From: Aquimarina sp. TRL1
Lineage (GTDB): Bacteria > Bacteroidota > Bacteroidia > Flavobacteriales > Flavobacteriaceae
DNA length: 64,000 nt
Direction: 5' to 3'
Assembly: GCF_013365535.1 (NCBI RefSeq)
Contig: NZ_CP053590.1
Location: 350,001-414,000 of the forward strand
In this document: piece by piece, positions 35,445-45,289 of the stretch
Numbering within the stretch: position 1 is the stretch's first letter
How the letters are laid out: each line of letters opens with the position of its first letter
Position numbers and translations under genes: made by a program
Notes under the pieces: generated by a model
The model's database searches: none
What the model saw: only the letters and a program-made list of their open reading frames with translations
Told to the model about the DNA's origin: nothing

Positions 35445-36500
35445 TCAGGCCTCAACTAATTGATATGCCTCTTTTAATTCTTTTATATTTTGAAGATTCT
35501 CTAGAATTTTATCAGCTGGGGGACCAAAATCCAATAGGCAAACGATTTCGTCTACTCCTGCCTCCATAACTTCTTTTACTAATGCATGACATGATTCTTT
35601 ATCCCCTATCATGCCTTTCGTATTTGTAAACCGATCGTATAAAAAATCTACAAAATCATCTAATTCATCCTCTTCTAAGTTACTTAGAGAAAAACTTCGA
35701 TCTCTATTATGTGCCAAGCCTTCAAAGAGTTTTCTATTTCGTTTCAAAAAGCTACAATACGGATCTCTGGCTTCTTCTTTTGCTTTTTCATCATCTGTTC
35801 CTATATACGTATGAAGCATTAAAGATACTTTTCCTGCTTTTGGATCAAAACCATGCTCAAGCCTTGCTTGTCTGTATATTTTAATTTTTTCTGCCAGCTC
35901 TTCCACTGTTTGATCTAATACAGATGTCAGAATATTAATCCCCAGTTCTCCTCCTTTCCTAAATCCATCTGGGTTTCCACTTACAGTAAGATGTAATGGG
36001 ATTTCTTCTTGAACTAATGAAGGATAAATGCGAATGGGAGTCATCTTCCCGTCACCACTCAACCTATCAATGGTTTCTCCCTTCCACAGCTTCCTAACCA
36101 CTGATAAGTTTCTATGCATTACCTCATGTTTGTTTTTATAATTGGAAGGAAAAAAAGCAAAATCACTAGGGTTCCAACCAGAAGCAATTGCTATTCCTGC
36201 CCTTCCATTAGAAAGATTATCTACCATTGCCCATTCCTCTGCTACTCGTATGGGATCGTGAAGTGCCATCACCACACTACCACTATTGAGCCTTATCCTG
36301 TTCGTAATACTAGACAATGCTGCCTGAAGTACAGCCGGATTATTATAAGCTCCTCCGAATTCTGTAAAATGTCTTTCGGGTACCCATACCGATGAAAAAC
36401 CATTTTGATCCCCATAAATGGTACATTTTTTTACCAAATCATATATATTGTTTGATAAGGAATCTTCGCTACTGGCGAAGAACATAATTCCAAATTCCAT
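35445..36500 (-). CDS. Luciferase-like (LLM-class) flavin monooxygenase of natural-product type
   Basis: The 351-residue TIM-barrel protein begins MEFGIMFFASSEDS and has VWVPERHFTEFGGAYNNPAVL and RAGIAIASGWNPSDFAFFPSNY. These features fit the 'natural product biosynthesis luciferase-like monooxygenase' subgroup (TIGR04020, MupA-like), which is often embedded in or next to nonribosomal peptide and polyketide synthases. It uses FMNH2 and O2 from a separate reductase. The oxidised position is unknown; N-hydroxylation of an amine such as Orn, or carbon hydroxylation of a carrier-bound chain, are possibilities. It is a stand-alone protein here, 155 bases after the exporter gene. It is not a bioluminescence luciferase. 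Confidence 0.87.
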   Translation of the reverse strand: MEFGIMFFASSEDSLSNNIYDLVKKCTIYGDQNGFSSVWVPERHFTEFGGAYNNPAVLQAALSSITNRIRLNSGSVVMALHDPIRVAEEWAMVDNLSNGRAGIAIASGWNPSDFAFFPSNYKNKHEVMHRNLSVVRKLWKGETIDRLSGDGKMTPIRIYPSLVQEEIPLHLTVSGNPDGFRKGGELGINILTSVLDQTVEELAEKIKIYRQARLEHGFDPKAGKVSLMLHTYIGTDDEKAKEEARDPYCSFLKRNRKLFEGLAHNRDRSFSLSNLEEDELDDFVDFLYDRFTNTKGMIGDKESCHALVKEVMEAGVDEIVCLLDFGPPADKILENLQNIKELKEAYQLVEA

Positions 36501-36655
36501 AGTTTTGTTTTTAATTATCTAAATTGTATAGTTGATATCGACTACTATACGATGTATACTTAGGTTGTGATTTTTTGCTTAATTACAGAGATATATTGCT
36601 TTCATACCAAAGGCTTCCTCATTCTTTGTGTAGCTGTATGGCAGTTCTAATCATA

Positions 36656-37927
36656 TTATTTCTTTTCCAATGCTATTTTATACAGTGCATCTAATTTTTT
36701 TAGATTAGGGTTTCTTCTGTATATAAGAGATAGTATTGTTAATAATGATCCTGCGATAACAAATACAACTACGATGGATGTCGTAATACTTGTCCCTGGA
36801 AAATGATTCATAAAATCAATGGTATTAGCTTTGAAAAAATGATTCAATTGATCTACTACAAATCCGGATAGTAAAAATGATAAAGGAGCTGCTGTTCCTA
36901 TAAAAAAGCCAGAAAACCCTGTTAACCTACCGAGTATTTTTGTAGGTACTACCGTTTGAAAAAAAGCCTCATTAACTATGGCGGATACTGAGATGAGTGC
37001 TAAAATCATCATCCCTCCTATCCCTAAAATCCAAGGATTAACCTGAATGAAAAAACTAATCAGTATCAGCCCTACAAAAACATTCGCCCATATAATGATT
37101 TGTATAGGGTTATTAAATGTTTTTTTACTGGCCATTGCTCCTCCTCCTATAAGACTTCCTACACCTACACAAGCTAATACTAAGCCCAATACGTATTCAT
37201 TAGAAAAATCCAAAATCAAAGGGGTAAACAATACGGTAATAAGTCCTACTAAAAAGTTAATCAGAAAAAAGAAAGAATACAGATATAAAAAGCCTTTTTG
37301 TTGTTTTACAAACTCCTTGACAACTTTGTAATCATTCTTCATACTGAATTTCTCTGATGATATTTCTACCACTACAAAACTCAATATTGAAAAAGCAATT
37401 ACAGAGGTAAAGAAAGTTATTCCATCAAAAAGAAAGATATTACTCATCCCTATCAGCTTATACAAAATAGGAGCAACAATGGGTAACCCCATCTGAATTG
37501 TCGCATTAAGAGTACTTGATAACCCTTGCGCTCTTACTAATTGATCTTTGGGAACTAATGCTTTTGTAGAAACATAAAATGCTTGAAATACAAAAGTACT
37601 GGCAATCGATCCTACTCCTGCCACAATCATAATATGCCATGGGTGTAATTGCCCTAAATAATGAAGCGTCATAAGGATCATACTGCCAATCCCCGCTACT
37701 AACTGACCATATATGATCATTTTCTTTTTATTCCACCGATCGATTAAACTTCCTATAACAGGGGCTAAAAAAACGGCAGGAGCTGCTTCACAAAACCAGA
37801 CAAAAGAATATAATGATATGCTCCCATCTGGTTGATCCAATATCCAAATGCTGAGTGCAAAATCAGTAAGGTCAGTCCCCATTAATGAAAACATTAACAG
37901 GGATAAATACGTGATATACTTCTTCAT
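36656..37927 (-). CDS. EntS-like MFS exporter
   Basis: The 423-residue protein has about 11-12 transmembrane helices and the MFS_3/EntS pattern: an N-terminal DFALSIWILDQ, the loop SLIDRWNKKKMIIYGQ between helices 2 and 3, and VPKDQLVRAQGLSSTLNATIQM in the middle. Members export siderophores and other small peptides across the inner membrane. Its start codon overlaps the stop of the last peptide synthetase gene by one base (TAATG), so the two are translationally coupled and the peptide is the likely cargo. Confidence 0.88.
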   Translation of the reverse strand: MKKYITYLSLLMFSLMGTDLTDFALSIWILDQPDGSISLYSFVWFCEAAPAVFLAPVIGSLIDRWNKKKMIIYGQLVAGIGSMILMTLHYLGQLHPWHIMIVAGVGSIASTFVFQAFYVSTKALVPKDQLVRAQGLSSTLNATIQMGLPIVAPILYKLIGMSNIFLFDGITFFTSVIAFSILSFVVVEISSEKFSMKNDYKVVKEFVKQQKGFLYLYSFFFLINFLVGLITVLFTPLILDFSNEYVLGLVLACVGVGSLIGGGAMASKKTFNNPIQIIIWANVFVGLILISFFIQVNPWILGIGGMMILALISVSAIVNEAFFQTVVPTKILGRLTGFSGFFIGTAAPLSFLLSGFVVDQLNHFFKANTIDFMNHFPGTSITTSIVVVFVIAGSLLTILSLIYRRNPNLKKLDALYKIALEKK

Positions 37928-40900
37928 TATGAAATCAATGCTGTTTCATACTCTTCTTCTGATACCTTTTTATCTAAATGACCTGCAATCAAAATCGCAT
38001 TAGCGGGATCTAATAGTGTTAAATGATTTCCTGGAATTGTATGAATACATACCTCGCTATCTATATAAGCACTCCAGCCATAATCATTTTTACTCAGCAA
38101 GGCTGCTTTTTCAAATCCATCATCCTTCAACACCTCTTCATCGACCTGTTCCTCCGTTTTAAACAACACAATACTGGTTCTCAATTTTTCATCTAACTGA
38201 GGTGTATATGAACAATTAATATTGTTTTTGTGTACTGCTACATAGGCTTCTAATTGTTTTCTGGTTAATCCTAAATTTGACATTTTCACAATGTTGTATA
38301 GCATGTCTAATTGTTCTTCACTGGATTTTCCTTCCAAATCAGAAAGCGTTAGTATTGTATGCGTGTTAAACTCTTTATTAATAAATACTGTTATCCCTGC
38401 AATAAGTTCTTCAAAGCTCAGTTTGATATCTTTTTGATGTGGAGGAATCGCATCAAACATGATTATTTCCTCTATCTGATACCCTCCTCTCTGTAATTGA
38501 ATTGCCATTTCTAATGCGACTTCGCCTCCAAAAGAGTATCCTCCTAATCTATAAGGTCCTATAGGGTCTATTTCCTGCATTTTGGAAATATATACCGACG
38601 CCATCTCTTCTACAGTTTCCAGAACTTTTGTTTTCCCATCCATTCCCGGGGCCTGAAATGCATAAAAAGGCTGCTCTTCTCCTAATGAGAGGGCTAATGA
38701 ACGGTAACATAATACCGTTCCTCCTCCTGGAGGAGCACAGAAAATCGGTTTTCTACTTCCTTTTCCATTTAAGGTTACTAAAATCTCATCTTGAATATCT
38801 ATTCCGGAGAAACGCTTCTCTGCTAACTCTATAATGGTTGGGAACTCAAATAAACTAGCCAGACTTAGGTTCATAGAAAATACATGATTAATCTTTGCTA
38901 TTAACTGTACTGCTAGTACAGAATGCCCTCCTAATTCGAAGAAATTATCATGAATTCCTACTCGTTCTACATCTAACAACTCTTCCCAAATAGCTACTAA
39001 TTGTTTTTCTGTTTCTGTTCTTGGGGCGACATATGCATCTTTATAAAGAGAAGAAATATCTGGATCAGGTAATGATTTTCTGTCTAATTTCCCATTACTG
39101 TTTTTAGGGAGTTCTTTCATTGAAACCCAAACATCAGGTACCATATAGTCAGGTAGCTTTTTTCTCAACTCTTTTTTAATTTCCTGAGCATCTATTGCCT
39201 CATTTTCTGATACAAAATATCCAATCAAACGGTTATCGTTATTGTGATCTTTTTGTACGATGACACAGCCTTCTTTTATCGTTGATATGGCTGCTAATTG
39301 ATTCTCTATCTCTCCCAATTCTATTCTATGTCCTCTAATCTTGACCTGAGAATCTTTTCTTCCTATGTACTCTATCTTTCCATCTGCCAACCATCTTGCT
39401 AAGTCCCCTGTAAAGTACAGTTTTCCTTCTTTTTCGAATGGATTATCAATAAAGCATCTTTCTGTAAGTTCTTTTTTATTCAAATATCCTTTTGCAATAC
39501 TATCTCCTCCTATACATAGTTCTCCGATGACTCCCATTGGGACTACATTGGTATTGGCGTCTACGATATACGCAGAATAATTAGGAAGCGGCACCCCTAT
39601 AGTCACATCATTATCGGATGTCAGTTCTTCTATAGTTGCCCAAATGGTTGCTTCTGTCGGACCATACAAATTCCACAATGAATCACATAGGGGAAGTAGT
39701 TTATTTTTTAACTCATCACTAACTGCTTCTCCACAGCATAGCATGGTTAACCCTTTATTATATTTCAACCCACTAGACACTAACATCTTCCAATTAGAAG
39801 GGGTTGCCTGAATAAAGTCTGCATTATACTTTTCTATTTGTTTATGTAATGCCACTCCATTCGCTGACACTTCTTTATCAATCAATACTACCTGGGCTCC
39901 GGTTAATAACGGACTGAATAATTCCAGATAAAAAATATCAAATGTGTATGTCGTAATTGATAACAAGGTTTTCATATTCCTCATCTCTAACTGATCAATT
40001 GCTCCAAACAGAAAGTTAACTAAGTTTTTATGCGTTACCATTACTCCCTTAGGTTTTCCTGTACTACCAGATGTATATAATACATAGGCTACTGAAGCTG
40101 CTGTGGGAGCATACATATCAAGTTGTGCTGGTTCTTCTTCCATGAGTTCCTGAGCAATTTGATCCCATAATACTGTTGTTACGGTAGGGTTTTCTATTGC
40201 CGTTATCAAATCACTCTTACTCAATAAAAAGGCTATTTTGGCATCTTCTACTATATAATTAATACGATCCTGAGGGTACTCTGGACCAATTGGAACAAAG
40301 GTTCCCCCTGCTTTTAAGATTCCTAAAATGCTTATCACCATTTCCTGAGAACGATCCATCAGGATTCCGACCTTGGATTCTTTCTGAAGCCCTCTTTTTC
40401 GTAAATAGGTTGCTAGTTTAGCAGATGCTTCATTAAGTGCTGCATACGACCATTTCGTATCTCCGAAAATCAATGCGGTTTTTTCCGGAGTTTTTTCTAC
40501 TTGATCAGTGAATACATCGATTACGCTTTGATCTAAATCAAAACTTTTTGCTGTATCATTAAAAACATGAATTAATTGCTCTTCTTCTGCCTTGGTCAAC
40601 ATTTCTAGTGCCCCTATTGGAACTGTAGGGTCATTAACGATATTTTTTAACAAATTATCATAATGAAGCAATAACAGTTCGATGGTATTTTTCTTAAAGA
40701 GTGTTGAATTATATACCACATTCATCGATATCCCATTCTCTGTTTCTGTCGCGGTTAAAGTAATGTCAAACTGAGCCGTTTCTGCTGTGTATTCATAAGG
40801 AGATAATGTGATATCGTCCATTACAACATCCTCTATGTCCGGTGTATTCTGAAGTACAAACATTACCTGAAATAAGGGACTCATACTCATATCACGAGTG

Positions 40901-43900
40901 GTAGTTACCTTATCTACCACCTTCTCAAATGGTACCATCTGATGCTGATATGCTCCTAATGTAACTTCTTTTACTCTTTTCAATACCTCTATAAATGATA
41001 CGTCCCCATTTACCGTTGTTCTCAGCGCTAATGTATTTACAAAAAAGCCTATTAAATTTTCCAGCTCCTGATAAGGGCGGTTAGCAATTGGAGTTCCGAC
41101 ACAGATATCCTCTTGTCCGCTATATCTATATAACAATACCTTAAAGGCTGTTAACAAGGTCATAAACAAGGTTGCTCCTTCTTGCTTTCCTACTTCTGCC
41201 AGACGTTTACTTACCTCTTCGTTTAATTCATATGTTATACTGCTTCCTTCTGTTGTTTGTTGAGCAGGTCTGGGATAATCTGTAGGAAGTGATAAGGAAG
41301 GAACTTCTTGTAATTGTGTTTCCCAATACGCTAGCTGCTGTTCTAATACATCTCCAGACAAATAGTTTCGCTGCCATATTGCATAATCGGCATATCTGAA
41401 TGACATTTTTTCTACTGGAAGCTCTTGCTCCGCTGTAAGGTACTTATAATTATTCACCAGTTCGTCAAACAAAATTCCGTCTGACCATCCATCACTGGAT
41501 ATATGGTGCATTACCAATGCCAATACATATTTATTACTATCTTTTAATGTATACAAACACACCCTAATCATATAATCTTTTGCAAGATCAAAAGGCATAT
41601 CTATAAATGTTGCAATTGCTTCTTCCAAATGAGATTCGTCTGTGACTATTTCTCGTGACATTAACCAGTTGTCACTATCCAAAATATCCTGATATCCGAT
41701 TCCTTCCTGACTTTTTATAGTTGTTCTCAGAATATCATGTTTCTCTACAATCGCTTTAAATGATTTTTCTAAAACATCGATATTTAATACTCCTTCAATA
41801 TGAAATATTCCTGGCATATGGTATTCTCTACTTCCTTGAAGAGTATCTAAAAACCATAAGCGTTCCTGGCTAAATGACAATGGAATTACCCCATCCCTTT
41901 CTTGCGGGGTAGGAGCAGGAATTGTTATATTTTGAGTTGTTCCTTCAATAAACTGACATTGTAATACTATTGTAGGATGTGCAAAAATATCTTTGATAGC
42001 GATCTCTGTATCAATAGCTTTCCTTATCATAGAAACCAGACGAGTCGCCAGTAGTGAATGCCCTCCAATCTCAAAGAAATTATCCTGAACTCCTACCTTA
42101 TCTAATTTTAATAGTTCTTGCCATATTCCCGCCAATTGTTTTTCTAATGAAGACACTGGTGCGATATAAGTCGCTTCATCGACTTCCTTATTTTCAGGAT
42201 CTGGGAGGGACTTTTTATCAATTTTACCATTAGCTGTCAAAGGCATTTTTTCTAGGCTTACCCATACAGAAGGCACCATATATTCTGGTAATTTGCCACC
42301 CAGGTGTTCCTGTAATACTTCTTTTTGCAATGCTTCTTTGGTCACTACATAGGCAACTAATCGATTGTTATTACTTGTATCTCTTTTAGCTAATACACAA
42401 CAGGTAGTAACAGAAGGGTGTTCTGATAAAACACTATCAATCTCTCCCAACTCAATTCTATGTCCTCTGATTTTTACCTGATCATCTTTTCTTCCCTGGT
42501 ATTCCAAATTACCATCTGCTAACCAACACCCCAGATCTCCTGTTTTGTACAATCGATCTCCAAACACATCTGAGAAAGGGTTTTTCACAAAGCTCTTATT
42601 GGTTTTTTCATGATCATTTAGGTAGCCTCGTCCAACACCAACACCCGCTACGCATATTTCTCCTCCCACTCCTATTGGGGCTAAATGTCCCCAATTATCT
42701 ACTACATACATTTTCATATTCGCTACTGGTTTTCCTATAGGAACTGAAACTGTTTCGGGGGATGCATGCATGAAATAGAAACTCACATCATCCGCAGCTT
42801 CTGTCGGACCATATGCGTTTGCTACAGGAATAGCAGGGTACGTATTAAACCATCGATCCAACAAAGCCTTTTGAACAGCTTCTCCCGTTACTAAGAAATA
42901 CTGTAGGTTATTAAGGCTTTGCTCCTGATCAATGGTTAAAAGGCTATCTAAATAAGAAGGTACTAATTGTAATAAATTTACTTTTTCTTCAACCAAAGAG
43001 GATAGTAAATTCGCTGGTTCTAGGATCATTTCTTCATTATAAACAATCACCTGTCCTCCACATACAAGAGGGCTTAATATCTGCCATACAGAAATATCAA
43101 ATGTAAAAGGAGCGGTAAACGCCATGACAGTTTCTTCATTCATTTTGAACTCATCCACCATAATCAACAAATGATTTAATAATCCCTTGTGCTCAATCAT
43201 AGCTCCTTTGGGCGTTCCTGTACTTCCCGAGGTATAGATAATATATGCTAAGGAAGAAGGGGTCGCATACGGTGTATAAGTAACTTCAGTTGTTGCTTCC
43301 GTCGATGCTAAAAATTCATCTAATACAAGAGGGGTCACATTTCTGGCTGCAGTTATTATTTCTTTACTGGAACGATCAGTTATTACCACTTTTGCAGTAA
43401 TTTCTTCCAGAATATATGCTAGTCTGGAATTTGGGTAATCCGGTTTCATAGGTACATATGCTGCACCTGCTTTTAGGATTCCCAAAATTCCTATTACCAT
43501 TTCTGAGGTTCGTTCTAAACAAATACCTACTAAAGTGTCTTTTACAACTCCCTCGGCTTGTAACTGTGCAGCTACCTGATCTGATTGAACATCCAGTTCT
43601 TTATAGCTTATCTTTTTATCGTGATATACTACTGCAATTGCATCTGGATTTTTATTGACTTGCTCTTTGAATATCTGTGTTACTGTTTTGTCTAACGGAT
43701 AACAAACTTCCGTATCGTTAAAATCATACAAAATCTGAGCATTCTCTTTTTCTGTCAACACATTAATAGAAGATAAAGCTCCATTAGGAGCTGCTAACAT
43801 CTGTTCCAAAACAGTTCCGAAATGTCCTTGAATCATTTCTATTACTGTATCTTCTAACAAAGCTGTATTATAACTAAATTTCACATCCAATTCCTCGTTT

Positions 43901-45258
43901 AAGGTAATAGATATGGTTATAGGGTAATTGGTTTGTTCTTTTCCATCTACACTATCTATTGTAAGGTGAACATCTTTACCCTCTGATGTATCTGTAATAG
44001 GGAAATTCTCAAATACAAATAAAGTATCAAATAAATCTTCTTTTACACCAGTAAACTCCTGTATTTTTGCCAGGTTGATATACTGATATTCTCTACATGA
44101 GGTATGATTTCCCTGTATTGTTTCCAACCAATCGACAATGTGTTCTTTTTCGCCCAGTATGGTTCGTAAAGGAAGGGTATTTATATATAACCCTACCCGC
44201 TGCTCCGGGTTTCCGATCTCTGCAGGTCTCCCTGATACGGTTACTCCAAATTTCACATCTGTATATCCAGTATATTTAGACAATAAAAATGCCCATACTC
44301 CCTGCAGAATTGTGTTCGGAGTCAAACGATAACGTTTTGAAAAATCAATTAACTTCTGAGTGACATTTTTATCTACAACCAAAGAAGATTCCTTGAATTC
44401 CCCTGTTATTTTATTTCCAGAAGTTTCTGTTTTAGAAAACGGTAATAAAGTAGGAGCCTCTACTCCTTCTAAATACGTTCTCCAAAAATTTTCCTCTACT
44501 TTGGTATCTTTATTAGCGATGTATTTTATGTAATCTTCATAAGAATCCTCTGCAACATCCTCTGGTGTATTTCCAACTATGTAACAGTTATAAGCATATA
44601 ACAATTCATTAATCAAAATAGGTAATGACCATCCATCCATAATAATATGATGATTGGTAAAGACCATCTTATAAGTGGTTTCATCTAATTTGAGTAATGC
44701 GATTCTTATCAGTGGAGCTTCATTAAAAGAAAAACCCCTGGTATAGTCCTCTTCCATAAAGTGGGCTACGCGTTCTTCTTTCTCTTCTCTAGAAAAAGAG
44801 CTAAGATCTATTTCTGTAAAAGGCAGTTCAATACTTTCATACACACGTTGTACAGGTAAACTGATTTCTTCATAAAAAAAGGCTGTTCTCAAAATCGAAT
44901 GTCGACTGATCACATATTCCCAGGATTTTTTTAATACCTCAACATCTACTTTTTTTGTGAAATCGAATTCAAACTGAATGGTATAAGAACTAGAATCCGG
45001 ATCATATAAGCCATGAAATAGCAATCCTTCCTGCAGAGGGCTCAATTTATAAAACACCTGCTTTTTTGCTTCATTTCTCAAGTGTTCAATCAATCCAGGT
45101 TTATTATCTCGTATAAACTCTATAATTTCTTTATTCTTCTTTACTTTTTCAGTTTCTTCTTTTGTCAGTTTCCCCTGAAGTCCTTTTAAAACTAATTTCC
45201 CCTCTTTTTCTACTAAGAAAAGATTTAACTCTTTTAGTTTCTTTATAAAAAATTCCAT
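37927..45258 (-). CDS. Terminal nonribosomal peptide synthetase: dock-C-A(X)-T-C-A(Gly)-T-TE
   Basis: The 2443-residue protein begins with a TubC-type docking domain (1-60). The first condensation domain (from LSPLQEGLLFH, active HHIIMDG near 203) has the D-acyl-accepting style, fitting the epimerase at the end of the preceding protein. The first A domain (about 535-1040; TSGSTGTPKGA near 674) reads by eye D-I-W-Q-L-T-A-D-D-K. It resembles signatures I recall for basic or amide side chains (Dab has Glu in place of Gln), so X is left open. A carrier (GGHSLL, 1063) and a second C domain (HHISSDG, 1250) follow. The second A domain reads D-I-L-Q-L-C-L-I-W-K, close to the Gly signature DILQLGLIWK. 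The carrier (GGHSVL, 2109) leads to a thioesterase with GYSFGG near 2239 and His near 2409. Confidence 0.93.
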   Translation of the reverse strand: MEFFIKKLKELNLFLVEKEGKLVLKGLQGKLTKEETEKVKKNKEIIEFIRDNKPGLIEHLRNEAKKQVFYKLSPLQEGLLFHGLYDPDSSSYTIQFEFDFTKKVDVEVLKKSWEYVISRHSILRTAFFYEEISLPVQRVYESIELPFTEIDLSSFSREEKEERVAHFMEEDYTRGFSFNEAPLIRIALLKLDETTYKMVFTNHHIIMDGWSLPILINELLYAYNCYIVGNTPEDVAEDSYEDYIKYIANKDTKVEENFWRTYLEGVEAPTLLPFSKTETSGNKITGEFKESSLVVDKNVTQKLIDFSKRYRLTPNTILQGVWAFLLSKYTGYTDVKFGVTVSGRPAEIGNPEQRVGLYINTLPLRTILGEKEHIVDWLETIQGNHTSCREYQYINLAKIQEFTGVKEDLFDTLFVFENFPITDTSEGKDVHLTIDSVDGKEQTNYPITISITLNEELDVKFSYNTALLEDTVIEMIQGHFGTVLEQMLAAPNGALSSINVLTEKENAQILYDFNDTEVCYPLDKTVTQIFKEQVNKNPDAIAVVYHDKKISYKELDVQSDQVAAQLQAEGVVKDTLVGICLERTSEMVIGILGILKAGAAYVPMKPDYPNSRLAYILEEITAKVVITDRSSKEIITAARNVTPLVLDEFLASTEATTEVTYTPYATPSSLAYIIYTSGSTGTPKGAMIEHKGLLNHLLIMVDEFKMNEETVMAFTAPFTFDISVWQILSPLVCGGQVIVYNEEMILEPANLLSSLVEEKVNLLQLVPSYLDSLLTIDQEQSLNNLQYFLVTGEAVQKALLDRWFNTYPAIPVANAYGPTEAADDVSFYFMHASPETVSVPIGKPVANMKMYVVDNWGHLAPIGVGGEICVAGVGVGRGYLNDHEKTNKSFVKNPFSDVFGDRLYKTGDLGCWLADGNLEYQGRKDDQVKIRGHRIELGEIDSVLSEHPSVTTCCVLAKRDTSNNNRLVAYVVTKEALQKEVLQEHLGGKLPEYMVPSVWVSLEKMPLTANGKIDKKSLPDPENKEVDEATYIAPVSSLEKQLAGIWQELLKLDKVGVQDNFFEIGGHSLLATRLVSMIRKAIDTEIAIKDIFAHPTIVLQCQFIEGTTQNITIPAPTPQERDGVIPLSFSQERLWFLDTLQGSREYHMPGIFHIEGVLNIDVLEKSFKAIVEKHDILRTTIKSQEGIGYQDILDSDNWLMSREIVTDESHLEEAIATFIDMPFDLAKDYMIRVCLYTLKDSNKYVLALVMHHISSDGWSDGILFDELVNNYKYLTAEQELPVEKMSFRYADYAIWQRNYLSGDVLEQQLAYWETQLQEVPSLSLPTDYPRPAQQTTEGSSITYELNEEVSKRLAEVGKQEGATLFMTLLTAFKVLLYRYSGQEDICVGTPIANRPYQELENLIGFFVNTLALRTTVNGDVSFIEVLKRVKEVTLGAYQHQMVPFEKVVDKVTTTRDMSMSPLFQVMFVLQNTPDIEDVVMDDITLSPYEYTAETAQFDITLTATETENGISMNVVYNSTLFKKNTIELLLLHYDNLLKNIVNDPTVPIGALEMLTKAEEEQLIHVFNDTAKSFDLDQSVIDVFTDQVEKTPEKTALIFGDTKWSYAALNEASAKLATYLRKRGLQKESKVGILMDRSQEMVISILGILKAGGTFVPIGPEYPQDRINYIVEDAKIAFLLSKSDLITAIENPTVTTVLWDQIAQELMEEEPAQLDMYAPTAASVAYVLYTSGSTGKPKGVMVTHKNLVNFLFGAIDQLEMRNMKTLLSITTYTFDIFYLELFSPLLTGAQVVLIDKEVSANGVALHKQIEKYNADFIQATPSNWKMLVSSGLKYNKGLTMLCCGEAVSDELKNKLLPLCDSLWNLYGPTEATIWATIEELTSDNDVTIGVPLPNYSAYIVDANTNVVPMGVIGELCIGGDSIAKGYLNKKELTERCFIDNPFEKEGKLYFTGDLARWLADGKIEYIGRKDSQVKIRGHRIELGEIENQLAAISTIKEGCVIVQKDHNNDNRLIGYFVSENEAIDAQEIKKELRKKLPDYMVPDVWVSMKELPKNSNGKLDRKSLPDPDISSLYKDAYVAPRTETEKQLVAIWEELLDVERVGIHDNFFELGGHSVLAVQLIAKINHVFSMNLSLASLFEFPTIIELAEKRFSGIDIQDEILVTLNGKGSRKPIFCAPPGGGTVLCYRSLALSLGEEQPFYAFQAPGMDGKTKVLETVEEMASVYISKMQEIDPIGPYRLGGYSFGGEVALEMAIQLQRGGYQIEEIIMFDAIPPHQKDIKLSFEELIAGITVFINKEFNTHTILTLSDLEGKSSEEQLDMLYNIVKMSNLGLTRKQLEAYVAVHKNNINCSYTPQLDEKLRTSIVLFKTEEQVDEEVLKDDGFEKAALLSKNDYGWSAYIDSEVCIHTIPGNHLTLLDPANAILIAGHLDKKVSEEEYETALIS

Positions 45259-45289
45259 GTTGATGTTGATATTTTTAAGCGTGTGTGAA

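Noticed and set aside
35445..36500. Bioluminescence luciferase
   Set aside because: There are no lux-type partner genes. The N-terminus and motifs fit the natural-product monooxygenase subgroup.
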